A program made the translations under genes and the position numbers. Positions 33,433 to 41,801 of a DNA stretch of 64,000 bases are shown one piece after another. Source of the stretch: Bog-756 sp963725395 (lineage in GTDB: Bacteria; Actinomycetota; Acidimicrobiia; Acidimicrobiales; RAAP-2); contig CAVRYH010000002.1 of the NCBI GenBank assembly GCA_963725395.1, positions 372,001 to 436,000 of the forward strand. The letters are read 5' to 3'. Position 1 is the stretch's first letter; each line of letters starts with the position of its first letter. The notes under the pieces are model-generated. The model was not told the DNA's origin and ran no database searches. It saw nothing but the letters and a program-made list of their open reading frames with translations.

Positions 33433-35193
33433 ATGCAAACCACGGGCCCCAAGCGGCAACGTCGCCGCCCCAGCAGACGACTTGCCTGGCTGGTGGCGCT
33501 GGCCACTGCGCTGCCAGTGCTCGGGGTATCGGCAACGACAGCGGCCTGGGCGTCCACGACGACGGTGACGACTGGCGCCGGCGCCACGAGCACCACCTCC
33601 GCTCCGCCGCTGGTGCCCTCGGCGACGGCCTCGACCACCACGACGAGCACATCGACGACGGTTGCATCCGGGCCGGCGGGAACAGACTCCTCTGGGTCAG
33701 CGGCCACGAACTCGACAGACGTGACGCCGAGAGCGGGTGCAGTGGCTGAGGCCAGCACACAGCTGAACGGCGCCGGCTCCTCGTTCGCGGCGCCGGCCCT
33801 CGAGAATTTTGCCAACTCGGTGCGACCGGCTCCCTACAGTCTGAACGTCAACTACTCGAGCACGAGCTCGGGAGACGGTCGCTACGAGTTCTCCAACCAG
33901 ACGACCGACTTCGGGGCAAGTGACATCGCCTATGGATTGGGGAGTACGGACACTCAAGCCCCGAACTTTCCCTTCATCTACGTGCCCATCACCGCCGGTG
34001 GCATCGCGTTCATGTACGACATCCCCGGCCTGACCAAGACCCTCCAGCTCTCCAGCTACACGGCTTGCGCGCTCCTGACCGGCGGCATCACCAACTGGGA
34101 CAACTCGAGCATCGCCCAGAACAACCCGGGCGTGACGCTACCCAACCTGACAGTTCGGCCCGTGACCGAAAGTGACTCCGCCGGTACCAACTATGTGCTC
34201 GAGGAGTGGTGCATCGACGAACAGCCGGCGCTGTGGGCCGCGTTCGCCAACCAGGAGAACCACCAGGCCGGTGGCCCTGCGGACGGCGTTGCCATCAGCG
34301 CCACCGCCCCGGAGTCGAACTGGCCAGGCCTTCCCGGCGGTCTGGACCAACAGAGCACCAGCGGTGTGGCGGGAAACATCGCCACCAATCCCGGCGCTAT
34401 CGGTGCCGTGCAGGTGCAATACGCCACGGACCTCGGCTTCGGGCCGAACACCCCGGCGAAGGGCGTTGCCTCGGTGCTCAACGCCAGCGGCAAGTACACG
34501 CAGCCGACGTCGGTCGACGTGGCGTCCGCGCTCGCCTACGCCACCCAGCTGGCCAACGGTACGCACCAATTGGATTTCAACGGTGTCGGACCGAACGTCT
34601 ACAACCCCTCCACCTATAGCTACCTCCTGGCCAAGACGACCGGTTCGTCGGCGGCCACCGGTGCGGTGTTGAGCGGCTATGTCAACTATGCCCTCACCCT
34701 GGGGCAGGAAGCGTCTCCCGGCTTCGGTTACGCATCGCTCGGGCTCTCGCTCGAGCAGTACGGGGTCAAGGCCGTTCTCGCCTATGTCCCAGGGGCGGTT
34801 GCCGTTACGGCCGCAGAGGACAAGGCCTATGCCTGCGGAGACCTGACCCCGTCGGAAGTGGCGGCCGGACAGACCTCACCTACCTGCGGCGTCACGCTGG
34901 CGACCGCTCCACTTCCCGGTGCAAACGGCGGTCACGTGGCAGGGTCGGCCAACGGCGTCGACGCCACTGCCGGTGCAGCCGGCTCATCCGGCGGTGCCAC
35001 TGGCGGCTCGGGATCGGGATCGGGCTCAGGGGCCGGTGTGGACCCCTCGGTCTCCCTGTCGGGAAGCTCCGGGATGGCCTTCACCGGTAGCGATCCCTTC
35101 CCCCTAGTCGTCATCGGTTCAGTCCTCGTGGTAGGAGCCTGGTTCATGCGCCGTCGGTTGATCAGGCGCCGGACATCGGAGAGCGTCAAGTGA
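33433..35193 (+). CDS. pstS: PstS-family phosphate-binding protein with MAFTG sortase signal
   Basis: 586 residues from ATG 33433, which has GAGGAG 9 bases upstream and opens a proper signal peptide; an ATG at 33322 overlapping the pstA stop is in frame and could initiate a longer form. After a long Thr/Ser linker comes the PstS domain: LNGAGSSFAAPALENF, TTDFGASDIAY (phosphate-contacting Asp/Ser), VRPVTESDSAGTNYVLEEW and GAIGAVQVQYA. Instead of a lipobox it ends in a Gly/Ser linker, MAFTG (548-552), a membrane segment and RRRLIRRR. Sortase anchoring of a transporter's binding protein is unusual; most Gram-positive PstS are lipoproteins. Confidence 0.85.
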   Translation: MQTTGPKRQRRRPSRRLAWLVALATALPVLGVSATTAAWASTTTVTTGAGATSTTSAPPLVPSATASTTTTSTSTTVASGPAGTDSSGSAATNSTDVTPRAGAVAEASTQLNGAGSSFAAPALENFANSVRPAPYSLNVNYSSTSSGDGRYEFSNQTTDFGASDIAYGLGSTDTQAPNFPFIYVPITAGGIAFMYDIPGLTKTLQLSSYTACALLTGGITNWDNSSIAQNNPGVTLPNLTVRPVTESDSAGTNYVLEEWCIDEQPALWAAFANQENHQAGGPADGVAISATAPESNWPGLPGGLDQQSTSGVAGNIATNPGAIGAVQVQYATDLGFGPNTPAKGVASVLNASGKYTQPTSVDVASALAYATQLANGTHQLDFNGVGPNVYNPSTYSYLLAKTTGSSAATGAVLSGYVNYALTLGQEASPGFGYASLGLSLEQYGVKAVLAYVPGAVAVTAAEDKAYACGDLTPSEVAAGQTSPTCGVTLATAPLPGANGGHVAGSANGVDATAGAAGSSGGATGGSGSGSGSGAGVDPSVSLSGSSGMAFTGSDPFPLVVIGSVLVVGAWFMRRRLIRRRTSESVK

Positions 35194-36764
35194 AGGGCGC
35201 CAGTCGGCTGATTCCAAAGTTCACGCTCGTCGTCTTGTTGATGGCGGGTTCGCTGGCCGTCGTGGTAGGTCCGATCCCATCCTCCCCCGCGGGAGCGGAC
35301 ACCGACCCCACGACGCTGTCGGGTCAGGGGGGATCCTTCTTCGAGCCGGTGATCAGCAAGCTGCTGAGTGACGATTCGAACAACCTGAGTCCAATCGCCG
35401 GGGCATACGAACTCACGAATGATACGTCGAGTATCGCCGCCTTCGTCGGCTCCGGTCCGGACCAGTTCTCCGCGGACTTCGCGGTCACCCAGGACCCATT
35501 GACGTCCACTGAGGCCGGTGAAGCTGCGACGAATGGCCGGACTTTCGCCTACGTGCCGATCGCGGCGACGCCGGTGGCGGTCGCCACGCTCGTGCCCACC
35601 AACACCTGGGCCCTCAGTGGGGACACGCAAATCACCTCCTCGGGCTTCTGCCAGGGCATGCAGCTGACAACGACGCTGCTGGGGCAGATCTTCGGCTTCG
35701 ATGCGGCCGATCCCCTGCACTCCTGGAACGACTCGCGGATCAACTGCCCCCTGGCCGGTGGAGGAAGTGATACGGCGGACGGTCTTCCCATCGCGGTGTG
35801 GGCCAATCTCGACCCGTCGATGTCCAACTACGCGATGATGTCGCTGCTCGACAGCAATCCGACTTCCCTTGGGTACTTCGAGGCGGGACTCGGACCTTCC
35901 GGTGCCGGCAGCCTCACCACCGACACCACCCCGAGCGAACTGTGGCCGTATGCCCAGAACACCATCCCTGGCGGTGATCAACCCCTCATCGGCAAACTGC
36001 TGGCCATCAACTCCGAGACCAATGCGCCGAGCACCGAGGCAGGCACCTGGCAGCTCGGGGCGATTGCTCCCATCTCGTCCGTTTGGACCGGCGCGCCGCT
36101 GGGGGTGCCGTGGGATCTCCCCACTGCGGCGATTCAAAACGCAGAGGGAGCCTTCGTCAGTCCTACCCTCACGGCAGCGCAGGCCGCCGAGACCGACTCG
36201 ACGTTGGCCGCCACTTCAAATCCGACGAGCAACAATCTGGTCACGTTCAACTCCAATGCCCAGGACGCAGCCGCCTACAACAACTACTTGATGGAGGAGG
36301 ACTATCTGGTCGTGCCCACGAATGGTCTGCCAGCCGACAAGGCCACCGCGTTGGCACAGCTGATCCGCTTCGCGCTCGGTCCAGAGGGTCAACAGGACAT
36401 CGAGACGTTCGGGTCGGCACCGGCCGACGCCGCCCAGCAGGCCTCCGGCCTCAAGGTGGCCGCCGAACTGAGCGCCGCCGCTGCGGCCAGCTCAGCGTCG
36501 GCGGGCACATCGGGAACGAACAGCACTACCGCTACCGGAGCTGCGGCGGGGGGAAGCGCGGGCACGGCAGCAGCAACGAATGGTGCGACCTCGGGAACGG
36601 GATCCGCCTCCGGAGACGACTCCAATGCGGCTGCGGACTCCTCCGGAGGCCTGGCCTTCACCGGTTCCTCCCATCTCGGTGACTGGATCGGCGTCGGCGC
36701 GATCCTGCTGGCGGTGGGAACGATCCTTCGGCGAAGGCTGAAGCGACGGGAGGTTGGATCATGA
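35190..36764 (+). CDS. Second, divergent PstS-like protein with LAFTG sortase signal
   Basis: 524 residues from GTG overlapping the previous stop. Signal peptide ending near AGA; SGQGGSFFEPVISKLL and DFAVTQDPLT correspond to the GAGSSF and DFGASD loops of PstS but are altered, so phosphate affinity may differ. The C-terminal quarter is an Ala/Ser/Gly/Thr linker, then LAFTG (488-492), a membrane segment and RRRLKRR. It overlaps pstB by 4 bases. Two binding proteins in one pst operon may work at different phosphate levels or on other ligands. Confidence 0.8.
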   Translation: MKGASRLIPKFTLVVLLMAGSLAVVVGPIPSSPAGADTDPTTLSGQGGSFFEPVISKLLSDDSNNLSPIAGAYELTNDTSSIAAFVGSGPDQFSADFAVTQDPLTSTEAGEAATNGRTFAYVPIAATPVAVATLVPTNTWALSGDTQITSSGFCQGMQLTTTLLGQIFGFDAADPLHSWNDSRINCPLAGGGSDTADGLPIAVWANLDPSMSNYAMMSLLDSNPTSLGYFEAGLGPSGAGSLTTDTTPSELWPYAQNTIPGGDQPLIGKLLAINSETNAPSTEAGTWQLGAIAPISSVWTGAPLGVPWDLPTAAIQNAEGAFVSPTLTAAQAAETDSTLAATSNPTSNNLVTFNSNAQDAAAYNNYLMEEDYLVVPTNGLPADKATALAQLIRFALGPEGQQDIETFGSAPADAAQQASGLKVAAELSAAAAASSASAGTSGTNSTTATGAAAGGSAGTAAATNGATSGTGSASGDDSNAAADSSGGLAFTGSSHLGDWIGVGAILLAVGTILRRRLKRREVGS

Positions 36765-37621
36765 CCACGGTGCAGCAATACCCCGGCGGAGGCCTCCCCC
36801 AGGCCACCAACTATGCGCCACTTCCGAGCCTTGCTGCGGATACGGCCGGACGCTCCGGTCTGCGGGCGACGAATGTCAGCGCCTGGTTCGGTTCCAACAA
36901 AGTGCTCGAACGGGTGACCCTCACCATGGAGCCGGGCAAGGTGACCGCTCTGATCGGCCCTTCCGGTTGCGGCAAGTCGACCTTTCTCCGGATTCTCAAC
37001 CGTATGCACGAACTGATCCCATCGGCCGCGCTCTCCGGTTCGGTGGAATTGGACAACGTCAACATCTACGGGCCCACCGTCCGAGTCACCGAGACTCGCC
37101 TACGGGTCGGCATGGTCTTCCAGCGGCCCAACCCCTTCCCGTCGATGACCATTGCCCAGAACGTCCTGGCCGGGCTTCGACTGTCCGGTACGAGGGTCAG
37201 GAATCAGGATGCCCTGGTCAAGAACTGCCTGGAGCGGGCCGGTCTGTGGAAGGAGACGAGGAACCGTCTGAACGAGGCCGGAGCCGCCCTGTCGGGTGGA
37301 CAGCAGCAGCGACTCTGTATCGCCAGGGCATTGGCGGTGCGGCCCAAGGTTCTGTTGATGGACGAACCCTGTTCGGCGCTCGACCCGATCTCGACCAGTG
37401 TCATCGAGGAGACGATCAGGGAGTTGTGCCAGGAGCTGACCATCGTGATCGTAACGCACAACATGCAGCAGGCTCAGCGGGTATCGGACACCTGCGCTCT
37501 CTTCCTCGTGGATGGTGAGGGGGCGCCGGGCCACATCGTCGAGGCCGGACCCACCGCAGATCTGTTCAACAATCCCCGCGATCCCCGAACCTCTGACTAC
37601 GTCCATGGGAGATTCGGATGA
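36761..37621 (+). CDS. pstB: Phosphate ABC transporter ATPase PstB
   Basis: 286 residues: Walker A GPSGCGKST (66-74), MVFQRPNPFPSMTIAQNV (the PstB-specific RPNPFP), signature LSGGQQQR (177-184), Walker B VLLMDEP ending at 203 and the switch His in IVTHNMQQAQRVSD. It drives import through PstCA. An N-terminal extension of about 35 residues precedes the usual start. No phoU gene is near. Stop overlaps a 22-codon micro-ORF. Confidence 0.95.
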   Translation: MTTVQQYPGGGLPQATNYAPLPSLAADTAGRSGLRATNVSAWFGSNKVLERVTLTMEPGKVTALIGPSGCGKSTFLRILNRMHELIPSAALSGSVELDNVNIYGPTVRVTETRLRVGMVFQRPNPFPSMTIAQNVLAGLRLSGTRVRNQDALVKNCLERAGLWKETRNRLNEAGAALSGGQQQRLCIARALAVRPKVLLMDEPCSALDPISTSVIEETIRELCQELTIVIVTHNMQQAQRVSDTCALFLVDGEGAPGHIVEAGPTADLFNNPRDPRTSDYVHGRFG

Positions 37622-37686
37622 CCGACGTGGAGAGGGCTGGTCGCCCTGGCCTGGGGTGCAAAGCCCTGATCGGAGTGTCGCCGTGA
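37618..37686 (+). CDS. 22-codon micro-ORF bridging pstB and the exosortase gene
   Basis: ATG 37618 overlaps the pstB stop (ATGA); the micro-ORF's own TGA at 37684 overlaps the GTG start of the exosortase (GTGA). The peptide (MTDVERAGRPGLGC...) resembles nothing I know. Its likely role is translational relay, keeping ribosomes on the message between the two genes. Could also be chance. Confidence 0.35.
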   Translation: MTDVERAGRPGLGCKALIGVSP

Positions 37687-39503
37687 CCGAGGCGATGACC
37701 GTCCCCACGCCGGGCTCCCGGATGGACTCCGTGCGCGACCTGAGGGAGCACTGGCGAAGCCGGTGGACCGAGGCACCTCAGAAAACCCGCACCCGGATCC
37801 AAGTCGGCGTGCTGCTCGTCGCGGTCCTCTTCGCCTACAACTACTCGCTCATCACCCTGCTCCAGACAGCCGACCAGCAAACACCGCTGGCCTATATCAG
37901 CCTCGTCCCGGCCATCGCCCTGGCCCTGGCCGCCATCCGGGCCCGCCCCCTCAAACCGGAGCCGAAGATCTACGACCGGCACGTCGACTACACGATCGGT
38001 ATACCGCTGATCATTGCCGCCATGGCCATAAACGAACTGCTTCCCGCCCGCATGTCCGCCATGTTCTGGGTCTACCGCGTCGACCTGTTCACCCTCCCCA
38101 TCTTCGTGGCCGGTGCCGTGGCCATCATCTTCGGGAGCAGGGTGCTCTGGCGTCAGAAGCTGGCCATCCTCTTCCTCTTCCTGGCCTGGCCCTACCCGTA
38201 CGAGAAGACCCTGCTCGGGGTGCTCAATGGCTTCACGAACCTCACATTGCTGGCCATGGAGAAGATCGCCATCTGGACCAAGCTGGCCAAACCGGCAGGT
38301 AGCCTCGACAACACCCTCTTCGTGATCGACCACCACGGGACCACGTTCGCCCTCAGCGTGGTGTCCGCCTGCTCCGGGGTGAACGGCGTGGTCGGTTTCC
38401 TACTGGTCGGATCGGCCTTTGCCGCCATCGTGCGCGGACCCATCGTGAGGAAGGTGCTGTGGCTCATCGGCGGCATGGCCCTGCTCTGGGTGATCAACCT
38501 CGGCCGCATCACCTTCATCTTCTTCGCCGGAAAGGAGTGGGGAGAAGGCGTCGCCATCCACGTCTTCCACCCGTTCATCGGTCTCGTCACCTTCAGCCTC
38601 GGCGTGCTGACGATGATCTTTCTGATCAAGCCACTCGGAATGCACATCAACATCGGCGAGGATCGACCTGCGCAGGGCGCCGCCCCGAAGGGTCCGCTGC
38701 CCGTGCCCTCGCTGTACGGACCTCCGGCTCCCCCGGCCAAGAGCAAGGTGACGCTGGCCGTGCCGAAGATCTACATGGCGCTGACCGTGGCAGTCGTCGC
38801 TGCCCTCGTGATGGGCATCAGCAACTTCGGGCTCCGCGACTACAACTTGGTCGCCGGTGTCACCGGCGAGGCCAAACTGTCGGCATTCGTCAGGTATCCG
38901 ACTGCCCCTCCGGGTTGGACGGCCCAGTACGACACCAGTTACGAGTGGGCCAAGCCGTTGTTCGGCGACACGTCGATCTGGAATCGGTACATGATGAGGG
39001 CCACCGGACCTGGCCCACTGCGCACCAACGTGCCGGTCGTGGCCGACGTCATCGACACTCCGGACTTATCCAGCTTCTCCGCGTATGGGGTCGAGAACTG
39101 CTACACCTTCCACGGTTACGCCTTGGCGGATGTGGCGACAGTGTCGCTGGCGGGGGGCATCACAGGTCAGGCTATGTCCTACACCTCACAGCAGTTCGGC
39201 AGCTGGTCCATCGTGTACTGGATCGTCCCAGTGAAAGCCCCGTTGGGTTCGGGAACCAACTACGAGCGCGTGGTCCTCTACGTGCAGAATTCCGGTCAAG
39301 GGGCGGTGGTCCCGGGCCTGAACGAAGGGAGCTCGATCCACAACCTCGCCGGTTCGCTCAGCCCCTCGAGTGGTTCGGGCCGGGCGCTCATCAACAACAG
39401 GACCTTTCTGGTGGCATACGCCAAGAGCCTGATCAGCACCCAGTCGTACCGGGCCAACCACCTGGATCCGGCCTTGGCCAACGAAACAGCCGAAAGCTCC
39501 TGA
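37683..39503 (+). CDS. Exosortase/archaeosortase-family transpeptidase with C-terminal extension
   Basis: 606 residues from GTG 37683 (GGAG 7 bases upstream). About eight membrane helices in residues 38-318. Active-site residues of the family are visible: Cys230 in SACSGVNG, Arg275 in INLGRITFIF and His293 or His296 in AIHVFHPFIG. These enzymes cleave C-terminal sorting tails of exported proteins and join them to a surface carrier. After a ninth helix (about 350-370) is an outside domain of some 230 residues with SYTSQQFGSWSIVYWIVP, similar in position to the EpsI domain of fused exosortases. Candidate substrates are the three PEVP-tailed proteins. Final gene of the pst run. Confidence 0.87.
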   Translation: MTEAMTVPTPGSRMDSVRDLREHWRSRWTEAPQKTRTRIQVGVLLVAVLFAYNYSLITLLQTADQQTPLAYISLVPAIALALAAIRARPLKPEPKIYDRHVDYTIGIPLIIAAMAINELLPARMSAMFWVYRVDLFTLPIFVAGAVAIIFGSRVLWRQKLAILFLFLAWPYPYEKTLLGVLNGFTNLTLLAMEKIAIWTKLAKPAGSLDNTLFVIDHHGTTFALSVVSACSGVNGVVGFLLVGSAFAAIVRGPIVRKVLWLIGGMALLWVINLGRITFIFFAGKEWGEGVAIHVFHPFIGLVTFSLGVLTMIFLIKPLGMHINIGEDRPAQGAAPKGPLPVPSLYGPPAPPAKSKVTLAVPKIYMALTVAVVAALVMGISNFGLRDYNLVAGVTGEAKLSAFVRYPTAPPGWTAQYDTSYEWAKPLFGDTSIWNRYMMRATGPGPLRTNVPVVADVIDTPDLSSFSAYGVENCYTFHGYALADVATVSLAGGITGQAMSYTSQQFGSWSIVYWIVPVKAPLGSGTNYERVVLYVQNSGQGAVVPGLNEGSSIHNLAGSLSPSSGSGRALINNRTFLVAYAKSLISTQSYRANHLDPALANETAESS

Positions 39504-39516
39504 CGGTGTCCCACGA

Positions 39517-39549
39517 TTTCACCTTTCGTTCACCTGAAGTTGGCTTGAC
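39517..39549 (+). promoter_or_regulatory. Candidate PHO box, three 11-bp direct repeats
   Basis: Heads TTTCACC (39517), GTTCACC (39528) and GTTGGCT (39539) are 11 bases apart in plus sense and end 13 bases before the GTG start of the proline-rich protein. The central unit is a perfect PHO half-site. If the start is right, the box is close enough to cover a promoter. Confidence 0.5.
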
Positions 39550-39561
39550 CCGGATCGTGGG

Positions 39562-41265
39562 GTGTCCGACGCTGTGGGCGTGACCAGCCCGTGGGAGCCC
39601 GACCCTCCGATGACCGTGCCGGGCGACGACCACGATGACCCGTTGGCGAGTTGGGCTCCGGCCTCACCACCCGATCAGCCGAACCCTTCTCCGCCGGTGC
39701 CCTCCGTTTCTCCGAACTCAGCGGCAGGGCCCCCGCCACCTCCGCTGCAAGGTGAACCGGTCGGCTCACCGCCTTGGGCTCCTTATCCTGCCGCGCCGCC
39801 CCAGGCCCTCGCTCCGCCGGTTTGGCATCCCGGGTCCCCGCCGGTCCCAGTGTCGCCGACACAATCCGCATGGTCCCCCGAGGCCCAGCGGGCATCGGCG
39901 CCGCCGGCACAGGCCCCTGGACCAGCGGGGGTGCCTGTGTCACCAATGTGGTCCCCCGGGCCCCCGCCGGTCCCCCCTCCGCCAGGGATCCCTGTGCCCC
40001 CGGTCTGGGCCCCTGAGCCGGCGGTCCAACCGGCCGACGCCTGGTCCCCGCCGGTCCCCGCCCAGCCGGCGGTCCAACCGGCCGACGCCTGGACCCCGCC
40101 GGTCCCCGCCCAGCCGGCGGTCCAACCGGCCGACGCCTGGACCCCGCCGGTCCCCGCCCAGCCGGCGGTCCAACCGGCCGACGCCTGGACCCCGCCGGTA
40201 CCAGTCCAGCCCGCATATCCCTCCGGGCCAGGGTCGAACGGCTCACAGGTCGGGACACCGGCTCCTGCGCCATACCCGGTCGTCGGTGCGTCGACCGACC
40301 CGGCGGCGACCGCGGAGCACTGGGTGTATGTCGATCCGAGCGCATACTCCAACCCGAACACCGATGCCCCCATCTATACGAGCGGTCCTCAGCCCATCCC
40401 GGCGCGAGCACCTGTTGCACCCGCAGTTCCGCCCGCGCCAGGGGTGCCGGCGGGTGCGGCGGCGGCCACGACCCAGCAGTTCGCATCACTCGAGGCGCAG
40501 GCGACCGACCACGGACCTGCTCAGGCGCCGCCCGGTGCGGGCGTGATCTCTCCGAACCAGCAGACGGATCCCCTTCTGGCCTCGGACTATCAGCCGGAAA
40601 AGGGCGAGCTCAAGATCAAGGAGCGGCGCTCGTGGAAGACGTGGCAGCTCCTCACGGCTGTCGCGCTCGCCGCGCTCGTGGGCATGTGGTTCAACGGCAA
40701 CGCCGGGTCAGCCTCGTCGAGCACCTCGTCCGGTGGAGGCTACAAGCTACCGCCGGCCTCGGCAGCAGGGGCGGCGTCGTCTACGTCAACGCCGGCTGGA
40801 GCATCAGCGGCGACCGGGAAGTCCGCGACCAAGGGAGCGGCGGCCGCCACCGCGACCACGGCTGCTGGCGCGTCGTCTAGCACGACTGCTGCCGGTGGAT
40901 CGACAGCGACAACCGCGGCGTCCGCCGGATCGCCATCCTCCACCGCCGCCCTCGGGCCAGCGACGGTACTCGTTCCAGAAACGCAGCAGAGTGGAAACTG
41001 GACGAGTCCCGCGTTCACCATCGCCGGTGGGACCTGGAATATTGGCTGGGCCTACCAGTGCGTTCCTGCACCTGCCGCCGCACCCGCGTTTCAGATCTTC
41101 GTCGTGAACAGCGGAACAGCTCCCGGCGCCACGCCGGCGGTGACGTCTTCGGCCGCCTCGGGCAACTCGGTGACTCCGCTGACCACGACGGGCAGTCAAC
41201 AGGTCATCGTGGAGACCGCTTCGGCCTGCAGGTGGGCGGTCAAGGTAACCGGCTCCGGTACCTGA
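39562..41265 (+). CDS. Proline-rich single-pass membrane protein with extracellular domain
   Basis: 567 residues from GTG 39562; GTG 39580 is a possible alternative. Residues 1 to about 350 are Pro/Ala-rich and cytosolic, including four 16-residue repeats (PAVQPADAWTPPVPAQ). A basic stretch (KIKERRSWKTWQ) precedes one membrane helix (LLTAVALAALVGMWF, near residue 370). Outside, an Ala/Thr/Ser linker leads to a small domain with VPETQQSGNWTSPAFTIAGG, two Cys (YQCVPAP and SACRWAV) and beta-type pattern. Pro-rich cytosolic tails of this kind occur in actinobacterial envelope proteins; function unknown. Confidence 0.65.
   Translation: MSDAVGVTSPWEPDPPMTVPGDDHDDPLASWAPASPPDQPNPSPPVPSVSPNSAAGPPPPPLQGEPVGSPPWAPYPAAPPQALAPPVWHPGSPPVPVSPTQSAWSPEAQRASAPPAQAPGPAGVPVSPMWSPGPPPVPPPPGIPVPPVWAPEPAVQPADAWSPPVPAQPAVQPADAWTPPVPAQPAVQPADAWTPPVPAQPAVQPADAWTPPVPVQPAYPSGPGSNGSQVGTPAPAPYPVVGASTDPAATAEHWVYVDPSAYSNPNTDAPIYTSGPQPIPARAPVAPAVPPAPGVPAGAAAATTQQFASLEAQATDHGPAQAPPGAGVISPNQQTDPLLASDYQPEKGELKIKERRSWKTWQLLTAVALAALVGMWFNGNAGSASSSTSSGGGYKLPPASAAGAASSTSTPAGASAATGKSATKGAAAATATTAAGASSSTTAAGGSTATTAASAGSPSSTAALGPATVLVPETQQSGNWTSPAFTIAGGTWNIGWAYQCVPAPAAAPAFQIFVVNSGTAPGATPAVTSSAASGNSVTPLTTTGSQQVIVETASACRWAVKVTGSGT
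40018..40209 (+). repeat. Four 48-bp tandem repeats in the proline-rich protein
   Basis: Units begin at 40018, 40066, 40114 and 40162, each starting CCGGCGGTCCAACCGG. Units two and three appear identical, unit one differs by a base (W-S versus W-T codon), unit four diverges at its end. Copy number is likely variable between strains. Confidence 0.88.
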
Positions 41266-41316
41266 GTCGAACGCTTTCGTCTGCTCGGACGGTGAGCTCG
41301 TTCCCTCGGTCGGAGG

Positions 41317-41718
41317 TCAGGTCGTTCCCTTGGTGCGGAGCCGTTCCGCCTGCTGCCTTGCGAGGGCGACCTCGAGCTCCTGGAAGTAGTTGTAATTCCG
41401 TTTGGTGGCCCGAGGGGCACGCCCCACCTTCACCTCCCTCACCATGAACCGCGAAGGAGGTGCCGAATAGTGGCAAGGCTCGTTCGTCTGCTCGGCAGAC
41501 AACGCGGCGACGAGGTCGGCGAACGGAGATGGTCTCATCCGGTTGTTCGCCGACGCTAGGTCGCTGGGACTTGGAATGGAGGGCGGAGCATCGCTCGGTT
41601 GGCCGGACGTCGCTGCGAGTTGAAGCGAACTGACCAACCCGGACAGAATGTTCCCGCGGTCGGCCGAGGCCCTGAGGAGATCGGTGACCTTCTGCACCTG
41701 CGTCTCAGGCGTTTTCAT
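41317..41718 (-). CDS. Hypothetical protein with conserved-looking basic C-terminus
   Basis: 133 residues from ATG 41718 (MKTPETQVQKVTDLLRASADRG). The frame extends to 41838 without a better start. An N-terminal amphipathic helix, a Pro/Ser-rich middle, then REVKVGRAPRATKRNYNYFQELEVALARQQAERLR, a basic helix. No signal or membrane segment; probably cytosolic. No family recognised. A 14-bp inverted repeat and PHO-like repeats lie just upstream, in its orientation. Confidence 0.5.
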   Translation of the reverse strand: MKTPETQVQKVTDLLRASADRGNILSGLVSSLQLAATSGQPSDAPPSIPSPSDLASANNRMRPSPFADLVAALSAEQTNEPCHYSAPPSRFMVREVKVGRAPRATKRNYNYFQELEVALARQQAERLRTKGTT

Positions 41719-41751
41719 TCGGTGATCACGTCGAGATCCTAGACCCTCCGG

Positions 41752-41787
41752 ACCCAAATATCCGTGACAGAGGACGGATATTTGGGT
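41752..41787. promoter_or_regulatory. 14-bp perfect inverted repeat, 8-base spacer
   Basis: ACCCAAATATCCGT (41752-41765) is the exact reverse complement of ACGGATATTTGGGT (41774-41787). It lies 34 bases upstream of the minus-strand ATG at 41718 and between that gene and the PHO-like repeats. It may be an operator for a dimeric repressor or a stable leader hairpin. Its AT content stands out from the surroundings. Confidence 0.55.
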
Positions 41788-41801
41788 TGGTTCCAGATGG
41801 A

